A stretch of 64,000 nucleotides of DNA from contig NZ_CP096972.1 in assembly GCF_024758725.1 (NCBI RefSeq), forward strand, positions 2,276,001 through 2,340,000, in the 5' to 3' direction. Below are positions 42,913 to 50,231 of this stretch, in pieces. Both the position numbers and the translations under genes were made by a program. The DNA comes from Sphingomonas sp. SUN039 (lineage in GTDB: Bacteria; Pseudomonadota; Alphaproteobacteria; Sphingomonadales; Sphingomonadaceae). The notes under the pieces are model-generated. The model did no database searches, had not been told where the DNA came from, and worked only from the letters and a program-made list of their open reading frames with translations. Within the stretch, counting starts at the first letter, position 1, and each line of letters begins with the position of its first letter.

Positions 42913-44226
42913 CTACCGCCGCTGCCCGCTTAACCGAGTCATCAATATCGCCGCGCGCTTTGCCTGACGCTTCATGCTGTTCAGATCGACCGTTTCCCCC
43001 GGCGCGTGGTCGCCCCGGCTCGACGGCCCCAGCCCCGCGAGGCCACTGACATCGTTTGCGACAAACGAGATGTCGCCCGCCCCGCGCTTCAGCGGGTCGA
43101 GCGGCGGCATTTCGGGCAGGCCGAGGTCGGCGTTCACCCCGTTGAGCGCAGTCAGGATCGCGCGGTTGCCGTCGGTCGGGGCCATTGCGGGATAGCCGCC
43201 CGCCTCGAATGCGATCTTCGCATCGGTCAGCGGGGCATGGGCGGCGACAATCGCGGTCATCTTTGCCTTCACCCGCGCAGTTTGCTCCTCCGACAATGTC
43301 CGGAAATCGCCTTTGGCAATCGCGATACCGGGGATGATGTTCGACTTGCCCGTTGCCGTCGCGCGCACCCCGTCGGTGTCGAACGCCGCGCTTTGCCCGC
43401 CCGCGATCAGGCCGACGTTGAAGGTCAGGTTCGGTTCGGGCAGCTCTTTGCGGAACGTCGCTACGATCCGCGCCAGTTCATAGATCGCGCCGTCGCCTGC
43501 GCCGCTGCTGAAAATGCCCGAGCTATGCCCCGCCTTCCCCGTCGCGGTCAGAGTCCAGCTGTTCGACGAGCGGCGCGCGACCGAGCCCATGTCGCGGCCG
43601 TTCTCGGTCACCAGCCCCTCGAAATCGAGCGCGACATCGGCGCGTTTGCCCGCCGCGATCAGGTCGGCGCGCGCGACATCGATGGGGTCGCCCGCGTCCT
43701 CCTCGTCGCCCGTCAGCGCGATCTCGATATTCGCGCCTGCCAATGTGCCCGCTGCCTTCATGGCCTTGAGCGCCATCAGGATGACGACCATGCCGCCCTT
43801 GTCATCGCCTGCGCCCGGCCCTTCGCCGGACTCGCCCTTGCGAACAAATTTCTGGAACGGTGAATCCTTTTCGAACACCGTGTCGAGGTGGCCGATGAGC
43901 AGCAGGCGCTTCGTGCCCGGCTTGCCCGCATGGGTGGCAAAGATGTGGCCTGCGCGATTGGCGGCGGCCATCGGTTTCCATTCGACCTTGAACCCCAGCG
44001 GTTCGAGCTCGGCGCGCATCATGCGCCCGACCTGCTCGACACCGGCGAAATTCATCGACCCGCTGTTCACATCGACAAGCTGTTGGAGCAGCGCGACCGA
44101 AGGTTCGTAGTTCGCCTCGACATGCGCAGCCATTTTCGCCTCTGCGGGCGAAAGTTTGGCGTCAGCGACGACAGGCAGCGATAGGGCGACGATCAGGGCG
44201 GGGGCGAGCGTGAGCAGATGTTTCAT
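42913..44226 (-). CDS. M20 family metallopeptidase, glutamate carboxypeptidase-like, secreted
   Basis: A 437-residue zinc peptidase with a Sec signal peptide (LTLAPALIVALSLPVVADA). Metal ligands stand in LLLIGHLDTVFEKD (His, Asp), GPGAGDDKGGMV (bridging Asp), ALTGDEEDAG (catalytic Glu pair) and the late SSRGDHAPGETVDL (His). This is the CPG2 (carboxypeptidase G2) subfamily that hydrolyses C-terminal Glu from folates or releases amino acids from peptides. The signal peptide implies periplasmic action. It stands alone on the minus strand. Confidence 0.92.
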   Translation of the reverse strand: MKHLLTLAPALIVALSLPVVADAKLSPAEAKMAAHVEANYEPSVALLQQLVDVNSGSMNFAGVEQVGRMMRAELEPLGFKVEWKPMAAANRAGHIFATHAGKPGTKRLLLIGHLDTVFEKDSPFQKFVRKGESGEGPGAGDDKGGMVVILMALKAMKAAGTLAGANIEIALTGDEEDAGDPIDVARADLIAAGKRADVALDFEGLVTENGRDMGSVARRSSNSWTLTATGKAGHSSGIFSSGAGDGAIYELARIVATFRKELPEPNLTFNVGLIAGGQSAAFDTDGVRATATGKSNIIPGIAIAKGDFRTLSEEQTARVKAKMTAIVAAHAPLTDAKIAFEAGGYPAMAPTDGNRAILTALNGVNADLGLPEMPPLDPLKRGAGDISFVANDVSGLAGLGPSSRGDHAPGETVDLNSMKRQAKRAAILMTRLSGQRR

Positions 44227-44262
44227 ACGCCAAGGCTAGCCGAGCCGGTCGCGCGATGCCAA

Positions 44263-44282
44263 GTGTTACGCTCACGTGTTAC
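44263..44282. promoter_or_regulatory. tandem GTGTTAC motif upstream of DUF808
   Basis: GTGTTAC occurs at 44263-44269 and again at 44276-44282, 13 nt apart start to start, 30-50 nt before the DUF808 ATG and in the divergent region with the M20 peptidase. A tandem operator for a regulator with direct-repeat recognition is possible; chance is not excluded. Confidence 0.35.
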
Positions 44283-44311
44283 ACATTGTCTCCAGGTAAA
44301 CAGGATCGCTT

Positions 44312-45223
44312 ATGCCCTCGGGTCTCGCCGCGCTGCTCGACGATGTCGCCGGTATCGCCAAAATCGCTGCTGCCTCAGTCGACGACGTCGGTGCTGCGGC
44401 GGCGAAAGCAGGTGCCAAAGCGGCGGGCGTCGTGATCGACGATACCGCCGTCACGCCGACCTATGTAACGGGCTTTACCCCGGACCGCGAATTGCCGATC
44501 ATCTGGAAGATCGCGGTCGGCTCCTTACGCAATAAGATCTTTTTCCTGCTGCCCGCTGCGCTGTTGCTCAGCGCCTTCGCGCCGTTCCTGATCACGCCGA
44601 TCCTGATGATCGGTGGCGCCTATTTGTGTTTCGAGGGCGCGGAAAAGGTCATTCATGTTTTTACGGGGCATCATGCCGGTGAAGACCTCGACCCCGACGG
44701 CGGCGACGATCATGCGCTGCTCGAGGAAACCAAGGTCGCCGGCGCGATCCGCACCGATTTCATCCTGTCGGGCGAAATCATGGCGATTGCGCTGGCCGAA
44801 GTGGCGGCGCAGTCGATCTGGGCGCAGGCGGCAAGCCTGATCCTGGTTGCGCTTGCGGTAACGGCCGGCGTCTATGGCGTCGTCGCGCTGATCGTGAAAA
44901 TGGACGACATCGGCGTGCATCTGGCGAAGAACAAGCTGTCGCCGTTCCGCGCGGCAGGGCGCGGGCTGGTCGAGGCGATGCCGTGGTTGTTGAGATTCCT
45001 GACCGTGCTGGGCACCGCCGCGATGATCTGGGTCGGCGGCGGCATCATCGTACATGGCTTGCACGCGACGCCGCATTTTATCGAGGACGTCGGCGGCGGC
45101 AACGGGTTCGTGCACTGGCTGGCCGATGCGGGTTTTTCGGGCGTCGTCGGGCTGGCGATCGGGGGCGTGATCGCAGCCGCGGTGGGCCTCATCCAAAGGG
45201 CGCGCGGGAAGGCACACGGATGA
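44312..45223 (+). CDS. DUF808 family membrane protein (YedI-like)
   Basis: A 303-residue protein with about seven hydrophobic segments. MPSGLAALLDDVAGIAKIAA and KAAGVVIDDTAVTPTYVTGF are the strongly conserved opening of DUF808/YedI proteins; the GGAYLCFEGAEKVIH segment is also typical. The function of this inner-membrane family is not known. AGGA stands seven nt before the start. Two GTGTTAC direct repeats lie upstream (44263-44282). The stop is followed by a remnant-like reading frame and a large palindromic repeat. Confidence 0.9.
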   Translation: MPSGLAALLDDVAGIAKIAAASVDDVGAAAAKAGAKAAGVVIDDTAVTPTYVTGFTPDRELPIIWKIAVGSLRNKIFFLLPAALLLSAFAPFLITPILMIGGAYLCFEGAEKVIHVFTGHHAGEDLDPDGGDDHALLEETKVAGAIRTDFILSGEIMAIALAEVAAQSIWAQAASLILVALAVTAGVYGVVALIVKMDDIGVHLAKNKLSPFRAAGRGLVEAMPWLLRFLTVLGTAAMIWVGGGIIVHGLHATPHFIEDVGGGNGFVHWLADAGFSGVVGLAIGGVIAAAVGLIQRARGKAHG

Positions 45224-45566
45224 GCGATCTAGTTACGGCGAGAGCTACCCGCTCGAGGACCGCAAAGTGCGTCGCATCGGTTACGGCGCGGGCTACACCG
45301 ACGCCTTAGCTGCTGCGGATCGCGTGTCGAAGGATCGGGCCGGGTTTCACGCAAAGGCGCGAAGAAGAAGGAAAGGCGCAAAGGCCGATCTCTCAACCGG
45401 CAACGTCCGCGAAGCGGCAATACTGATCGCGCTCTCCGTTTGTGATATTAACGCCCGCTGACGCGGGCAAACTCAACGGGTGCGAACCCTTCGCGCCTTC
45501 CCTTCTTCTTCGCGCCTTTGCGTGAAAAAATCACCGATGCGTCCGCGTGCACCCCCGATCCAATCG
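45224..45566. other. gene-free stretch: possible decayed small gene plus palindromic repeat
   Basis: This 343-nt stretch has no intact gene I trust. Its first ~120 nt read, in one frame, as YGESYPLEDRKVRRIGYG then AGYTDALAAADRV, which looks like real protein, but no ATG serves that frame. The ATG at 45220, near the DUF808 stop, enters a different frame that soon stops. From 45345 the frame runs into the inverted repeat and reads FHAKARRRRKGAK, the translation of the repeat. Confidence 0.5.
45345..45527. repeat. 183-bp palindromic element, copy 1
   Basis: Terminal inverted repeats of ~38 nt: the left arm starts TTTCACGCAAAGGCGCGAAG (45345) and the right arm ends in its complement ...GCGTGAAA (45527). 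The arms are purine-rich/pyrimidine-rich (GAAGAAGAAGG / CCTTCTTCTTC). The interior has GCCCGCTGACGCGGGC as a small stem. Copy 2 lies at 61795-61975 with the same arms and size. Confidence 0.9.
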
Positions 45567-46229
45567 TCAGGCCAGCACGCGCAACCACTCGCCCGCGTCG
45601 GCGCGGTCGGTGCGGAGCGCATTGGCGGGTTCGCTCAAGTCCTCATATCCGACCGCCATGCCGCAAAACAGCATCCGCTCGTCGGACGTGCCGAGGAACG
45701 CCTTGACCGTTTCGGGGTACACCGCCCAGCATTCCTGCGCGCAGGTGGCCAGGCCCTGTTCGACCGCGAGCAGCATGAACGTTTGCAGGAACATACCCAT
45801 GTCGCTCCATTGCGGCGGCCCCATACGGCGGTCGACCGTCATGAACAGCGCGAGCGGCGCGCCGAAGAACGCGAAATTGCGCGCGAACCACATGCGCCGC
45901 GCAAGTTTGTCCTCGCGTGGAATGCCGATGCGTTCGTACATCGCCTCGCCGACGGCAAAGCGGCGGTCGCGATAGGGGGCGACGAGTTCCTTGGGATAGA
46001 TGTCGTATTCGGGTGTTTCCTGACCCCCGGCGAGTTTCGCCATCATCGCCTGCTTCAACCGGTTCATCGCCTCGCCCGCGACGATGTCGATGTGCCAGGG
46101 CTGCAAATTGCCGCCCGAGGGCGACCGGGCCGCTTCGGCCACGAGCCGCTCCACCAGGGCAAGATCGACCGGTGTGTCCTGAAACCCGCGTACCGACCGC
46201 CGGGCCGCCACTGCATCGCGAACGTCCAT
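45567..46229 (-). CDS. nitroreductase family FMN oxidoreductase
   Basis: A 220-residue nitroreductase-fold protein. MDVRDAVAARRSVRGFQDTPVD, the FMN-binding SPSGGNLQPWHIDI and the QTFMLLAVEQGLATCAQECW segment are characteristic, and GTSDERMLFCGMAVGYED is the conserved second FMN region. These enzymes reduce nitroaromatics, quinones or enones with NAD(P)H; the physiological substrate is unknown. The gene is divergent from the thiolase operon with an 89-nt gap that holds the operator-like site. Confidence 0.92.
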   Translation of the reverse strand: MDVRDAVAARRSVRGFQDTPVDLALVERLVAEAARSPSGGNLQPWHIDIVAGEAMNRLKQAMMAKLAGGQETPEYDIYPKELVAPYRDRRFAVGEAMYERIGIPREDKLARRMWFARNFAFFGAPLALFMTVDRRMGPPQWSDMGMFLQTFMLLAVEQGLATCAQECWAVYPETVKAFLGTSDERMLFCGMAVGYEDLSEPANALRTDRADAGEWLRVLA

Positions 46230-46292
46230 ATCGCTCCCCTGATCCGAAACCGTCTTGCCTCGCTTAGCCGAACGCGCGATTGAAGGCTAAAG

Positions 46293-46308
46293 TTTACGTT
46301 CACGGAAA
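46293..46308. promoter_or_regulatory. putative operator upstream of the thiolase operon
   Basis: TTTACGTTCACGGAAA is an imperfect inverted repeat that ends 10 nt before the thiolase ATG (GAGGGG Shine-Dalgarno between). It matches the sites at 8316-8331 and 41301-41316 in length, sequence and position relative to the start codon. Confidence 0.62.
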
Positions 46309-46318
46309 GGATGAGGGG

Positions 46319-47491
46319 ATGGCGGAAGCCTATATCGTCGATGCGGTGCGGACCGCAGGCGGCAAGCGCAACGGGAAACTGATGGGCTGGCACCCGGTCG
46401 ATATGGCCGCCGCCACGCTCGACGCGCTGGTTGCGCGTACGGGGATCGACGGTGCAGCGGTCGACGATGTCATCATGGGCTGCGTCATGCAGGGCGGCGA
46501 ACAGGCGGGGCAAGTCGGGCGCAACGCGGTGCTCGCCTCGAAGCACCTGCCCGACAGCGTCCCTGCGGTCAGCATCGACCGGCAGTGCGGATCGTCTCAA
46601 CAGTCGATGCAGTTCGCGGCGCAGGCCGTCATGTCGGGCACGCAGGACATGGTGATCGCCGCCGGCGTCGAAAGCATGTCGCGCGTGCCGATGGGCTCGA
46701 CCATGGCGCTGTTCATGAAGGAAGGCATGGGCAATTATAAATCGCCCGGTCTCGAGGCGCGCTACCCCGGTGTCATGTTCAGCCAGTTCATGGGCGCCGA
46801 AATGATCGTCAAGAAGCATGGCTTCAACCGCGAGATGCTCGATGCCTATGCGCTCGAATCGCACCGCCGTGCAGCGGCCGCGACGCAGAGCGGTGCGTTC
46901 GATGCCGAAATCGTGCCGCTCGACATCGAAACGCCTGAGGGCACGCAAAGCCACCGCACCGATGAGGGCATCCGTTACGACGCGTCGCCCGAGAGTCTCG
47001 CTGCGGTCAAGCTGTTGCAGGAAGGCGGCAGCATCACCGCCGCCAACGCCAGCCAGATCTGCGACGGGTCGAGCGCGGTCCTGATCGTCAACGAGGCGGC
47101 GTTGAAGGCCCACGGCCTGACTCCGATGGCGCGCATCCACAACCTCACCGTCACGGGTGGAGATCCGGTCATCATGCTCGAAGAACCGCTGTTCTCCACC
47201 GACCGTGCGCTGAAGCGGGCCGGGTTGAGCATTGACGATATCGACCTGTACGAAGTCAACGAGGCGTTCGCGCCGGTGCCGATGGCGTGGATGAAACATG
47301 TCGGGGCCGATCATGCCCGGCTCAACGTCAATGGCGGCGCGATTGCTCTGGGGCATCCGCTGGGCGCGTCGGGGACGAAGCTGATGGCAACGCTGGTGCA
47401 TGCGCTCAAGGCCCGCGGCGGGCGGTACGGGTTGCAGACGATGTGCGAAGGCGGCGGGATCGCGAACGTCACGATTATCGAGCGGCTTTAA
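46319..47491 (+). CDS. acetyl-CoA C-acyltransferase (thiolase)
   Basis: A 390-residue thiolase. The acylated Cys lies in SIDRQCGSSQQSMQFAAQAV, the catalytic His in NGGAIALGHPLGASGTK and the second Cys in TMCEGGGIANVTI; the start is MAEAYIVDAVRTAGGKRNG. It cleaves a 3-oxoacyl-CoA to acetyl-CoA and a shortened acyl-CoA, or the reverse. With the HSD10-like gene 13 nt downstream it can finish beta-oxidation of 2-methyl-branched substrates from isoleucine (inferred). ATG 46319 follows GAGGGG; an ATG at 46280 would overlap the operator. Confidence 0.93.
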   Translation: MAEAYIVDAVRTAGGKRNGKLMGWHPVDMAAATLDALVARTGIDGAAVDDVIMGCVMQGGEQAGQVGRNAVLASKHLPDSVPAVSIDRQCGSSQQSMQFAAQAVMSGTQDMVIAAGVESMSRVPMGSTMALFMKEGMGNYKSPGLEARYPGVMFSQFMGAEMIVKKHGFNREMLDAYALESHRRAAAATQSGAFDAEIVPLDIETPEGTQSHRTDEGIRYDASPESLAAVKLLQEGGSITAANASQICDGSSAVLIVNEAALKAHGLTPMARIHNLTVTGGDPVIMLEEPLFSTDRALKRAGLSIDDIDLYEVNEAFAPVPMAWMKHVGADHARLNVNGGAIALGHPLGASGTKLMATLVHALKARGGRYGLQTMCEGGGIANVTIIERL

Positions 47492-47504
47492 GGAACGAAA
47501 CCTC

Positions 47505-48290
47505 ATGAAACTCGACTCAACCATTTCCGCTGTCGTCACCGGCGGCGCTTCCGGCCTCGGGGCCGCCACGGCCAGGGCGCTTGCCGCCAAGGGCGTCAAG
47601 GTCGCCATCTTCGACCTTCAGGAAGGCAAGGGCACCGAAGTCGCCAATGAAATCGGCGGCATCTTTTGCGAAGTGAACGTGACCAGCGACGAGAGCGTCG
47701 ATGCGGGGTTCGCCAAGGCGCGTGCCGCACACGGGCAGGAACGCATCCTAGTCAATTGTGCAGGCATCGGCAACGCGATCAAGACCGCGAGCCGCTCGAA
47801 AGAAGACGGCAGCATCAAGCACTTCCCGCTCGATGCGTTCAAATTCGTCATCGAGATCAACCTGATCGGCACGTTCCGGTGCATCGCCAAATCGGCGGCG
47901 GGGATGATGACGCTGGATACGCTCGGCGAGTTCGGCCAGCGCGGGGCGATCGTGAATACGGCGTCGGTCGCTGCCGAGGACGGCCAGATCGGCCAGGCGG
48001 CCTATTCGGCGTCGAAGGGCGGCGTCGTCGGCATGACCCTTCCCATCGCGCGCGACCTGATGAACGAGGGCATCCGCGTGAACACGATCCTGCCGGGGCT
48101 GTTCAAGACGCCGCTGCTCGCCGGGCTCCCCGAAAAGGCGCAGGAATCGCTGTCGGCGTCGGTGCCGTTCCCCAAGCGTCTCGGCGAACCGGCGGAATAC
48201 GCGCACCTCGCGCTGACGATGATCGAGAACGACTATTTCAATGGCGAGGACGTCCGGCTGGACGGCGCGCTGCGGATGGCGCCGCGCTAA
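47505..48290 (+). CDS. HSD10-like short-chain dehydrogenase (3-hydroxyacyl-CoA dehydrogenase type 2)
   Basis: A 261-residue SDR. The NAD-binding TGGASGLGAATARALAAKG, active-site Ser in INTASVAAEDGQIGQAAYS-type context (NTASVAAEDGQIG), and YxxxK in QAAYSASKGGVVGMTLPIAR are intact. The C-terminal half (VNTILPGLFKTPLLAGLPEK ... PFPKRLGEPAEYAHLA) closely resembles mammalian HSD17B10, which oxidises 2-methyl-3-hydroxybutyryl-CoA in isoleucine breakdown. Placement behind a thiolase under a shared operator fits that role. ATG 47505 follows AAGGAACG. Confidence 0.92.
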   Translation: MKLDSTISAVVTGGASGLGAATARALAAKGVKVAIFDLQEGKGTEVANEIGGIFCEVNVTSDESVDAGFAKARAAHGQERILVNCAGIGNAIKTASRSKEDGSIKHFPLDAFKFVIEINLIGTFRCIAKSAAGMMTLDTLGEFGQRGAIVNTASVAAEDGQIGQAAYSASKGGVVGMTLPIARDLMNEGIRVNTILPGLFKTPLLAGLPEKAQESLSASVPFPKRLGEPAEYAHLALTMIENDYFNGEDVRLDGALRMAPR

Positions 48291-48291
48291 G

Positions 48292-48489
48292 CTAGGTCTT
48301 CTTCGACCCGATATTCACCCATGCCCCGGGGCGCGAGCCGTCCTCGGGCATGGGGACATCGCCTTCTTCGTCCGACCCGAAGCTTTCGATCGCGGTGCCG
48401 CTGTCGCGGGCGGCGCGCATCCGTTCCTTGCGCTTCTTCAGGTTTTCGCGAAGCGCGGCGGCAAGCGCCTCGGGGTCAGCTTTGGCCAT
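48292..48489 (-). CDS. small hypothetical protein
   Basis: A 65-residue protein starting MAKADPEALAAALRENLKKR: a basic amphipathic helix in the first ~30 residues followed by an acidic, Gly/Ser-rich tail (DEEGDVPMPEDG). No family is recognised. It is convergent with the HSD10-like gene (1-nt gap) and its start faces the tRNA-Thr promoter. Codon use is ordinary for the region, which supports a real gene. Confidence 0.65.
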   Translation of the reverse strand: MAKADPEALAAALRENLKKRKERMRAARDSGTAIESFGSDEEGDVPMPEDGSRPGAWVNIGSKKT

Positions 48490-48513
48490 AATCCCACAAT
48501 ACGCCCGTGCGCC

Positions 48514-48542
48514 TTGACGCGTCCACACGCTTTCTTCATAGG
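48514..48542 (+). promoter_or_regulatory. candidate promoter of tRNA-Thr
   Basis: TTGACG (48514-48519) and CATAGG (48537-48542) are spaced by 17 nt. Transcription would begin near 48549, ~40 nt before the tRNA. The -35 is good and the -10 only fair. Confidence 0.45.
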
Positions 48543-48590
48543 CCCGCCCCTACCAGCGAGACGTCTGAAGCAGAGACGTGGCGCCGGTAT

Positions 48591-48665
<75 letters not shown>

Positions 48666-48769
48666 CCGCGCAGGCCGCGCGCGAATAGCGAAGCTATTCA
48701 CGAGACGGCCAAGCGCGGCCGGCCCGCGCAGCGAGGACCGACGGCGCGGAATTATTCCGCGACGGCCAC
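48666..48769. repeat. hairpin-rich repeat downstream of tRNA-Thr
   Basis: Two stems stand in 100 nt of very GC-rich sequence: GAATAGC/GCTATTC (48683-48699) and GCGGAAT/ATTCCGC (48746-48760). Each is followed by a near-identical segment (ACGAGACGGCC and GCGACGGCC), so it looks like two units of a tandem or dispersed palindromic repeat. It may act as the tRNA's 3' end signal; there is no T-tract. The end touches the stop of the CoA-binding gene. Confidence 0.65.
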
Positions 48770-49189
48770 TCACGGCAGGCGCAGCCGCCCGATTTCGATC
48801 TTCGGACAGCGGTCCATGACAACCTTCAGCCCCGCCGCTTCCGCACGCGAAGCCGCGTCTTCGTTGACGACACCCAGCTGCATCCACACCGCCTTTGCAC
48901 CTGCCGCAATCGCCTGATCCACCGCCTCGCCTGCATCCGCACTGCGGCGAAAGATGTCGACGATGTCGATGGGTTCGCCGATCTGACCAAGCTCGCGCCA
49001 GACATATTCACCGTGGACATGTTCGCCGGTGATCTGCGGATTGACCGGGATCACACGGTAGCCGTGATCCTGCAGGAACCGCATCACGCCATAGCTTGCC
49101 CGTTCGGGCCGGTCGGACGCACCGATCATGGCGATAGTGCGGACCGAGGACAGCAGGTCGGCGATTTCGACATCGGTGGTCAGCGGCAT
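48770..49189 (-). CDS. CoA-binding domain protein (YccU-like)
   Basis: A 139-residue single Rossmann-like CoA-binding domain. TIAMIGASDRPERASYGVMRFLQ... (IGASDRPERASYGV) and IPVNPQITGEHVHGE are the conserved nucleotide/CoA loop, and AVWMQLGVVNEDAASRAEAAG the C-terminal part. Free-standing members such as E. coli YccU may be regulators of protein acylation or metabolism; the role is not settled. It starts 1 nt after the mrp stop, so it is the distal gene of a two-gene operon. Confidence 0.88.
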   Translation of the reverse strand: MPLTTDVEIADLLSSVRTIAMIGASDRPERASYGVMRFLQDHGYRVIPVNPQITGEHVHGEYVWRELGQIGEPIDIVDIFRRSADAGEAVDQAIAAGAKAVWMQLGVVNEDAASRAEAAGLKVVMDRCPKIEIGRLRLP

Positions 49190-49190
49190 G

Positions 49191-50159
49191 TCAGTGGTCC
49201 TTGAGCCAGTCGGCGACCTTGGCCGCGATATCGGCGAACGCCTGTCCCTGCGCGCTGTTCCCCGCCGCCGGGGGATCGCCCGCGTCGGACGCAGTGCGGA
49301 TCGCGATGTCGAGCGGGATGCGGCCGAGGAAGGGCAAGTCCATCGTTCCTGCCGCCGCCTTTGCGCCGCCGCTGCCGAACGGGTCGCTGACTTCGCCGCA
49401 ATGCGGGCATTCGTAACCGCTCATGTTTTCGACCATGCCGATCACGGGAACGCCCGACTGGTTGAACAGGTCGATGGCGCGCGTTGCGTCGATGAGCGCC
49501 AGATCCTGCGGCGTCGAGACAATAACCGCGCCGGCGGGCTTGTGCTTCGAGATCATCGATAGTTGCACATCGCCCGTACCTGGCGGCAGGTCGACGATCA
49601 GCACGTCCGCCGCGCCCCAGTCGGCATCGATTATCTGGCCCAGCGCGTTGCCCGCCATCGGCCCGCGCCACGCGACCGCCTGACCCGGTTCGACGAGATG
49701 GCCGATCGACAGCATCGGGATGCCGAAGCGGGTGGGGACGGGTTCCAGCCGGTTGCCGCTCGCCATCGGCTTTGCGCCCTCGGTTGCCATCAGGCGCGGC
49801 TGCGACGGGCCGTAAATGTCGGCGTCGATCAACCCGACCTTCAGCCCCTGCCGCGACAGGGCAATCGCAAGGTTCGCCGACAAGGTGGATTTGCCGACAC
49901 CGCCCTTCCCGCTCGCGACCGCAATCAGGCGGCGGCCGCCCTTTTCGCTGGTCTGGGCGATGCGGACGCTCTCGACCCCGGGAAGCGCGCCGAGCGCTCC
50001 CTTGATCGCCCCGTCGAGCGCCTCGCGAGCCGCTAGGTCGAGGCCGGTCACATCAAGGATCAGGCTGGCACGGCCGTCGGTAAAGCGCGGCGGTCCGGCG
50101 CGTCCTTTTGCAGCGGGGATGGCGTCGAGGGCGGTCTGGAGCGTTGCAATATCGGTCAT
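49191..50159 (-). CDS. mrp: Mrp/NBP35-type iron-sulfur cluster carrier ATPase
   Basis: A 322-residue deviant-Walker ATPase. The N-terminal MIP18-like domain (residues ~1-85) is reduced but present, followed by IAVASGKGGVGKSTLSANLA, DADIYGPSQPRLM and the cluster-carrying C-x2-C pair in ENMSGYECPHCGEVS. Mrp/ApbC delivers [4Fe-4S] clusters to apo-enzymes in the cytosol; L-serine dehydratase in this window is a possible client. It is divergent from hflK by 72 nt. Confidence 0.94.
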   Translation of the reverse strand: MTDIATLQTALDAIPAAKGRAGPPRFTDGRASLILDVTGLDLAAREALDGAIKGALGALPGVESVRIAQTSEKGGRRLIAVASGKGGVGKSTLSANLAIALSRQGLKVGLIDADIYGPSQPRLMATEGAKPMASGNRLEPVPTRFGIPMLSIGHLVEPGQAVAWRGPMAGNALGQIIDADWGAADVLIVDLPPGTGDVQLSMISKHKPAGAVIVSTPQDLALIDATRAIDLFNQSGVPVIGMVENMSGYECPHCGEVSDPFGSGGAKAAAGTMDLPFLGRIPLDIAIRTASDAGDPPAAGNSAQGQAFADIAAKVADWLKDH

Positions 50160-50231
50160 CGCGCGTGCCCATACACCGGCATCGGCGGTTACCCACTGTA
50201 AATCGCGCCAACGCTACCTATAACGTCATAT

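Noticed and set aside
45345-45460. Short frame reading FHAKARRRRKGAK
   Set aside because: It is the translation of one arm of the palindromic element, not a gene of its own.
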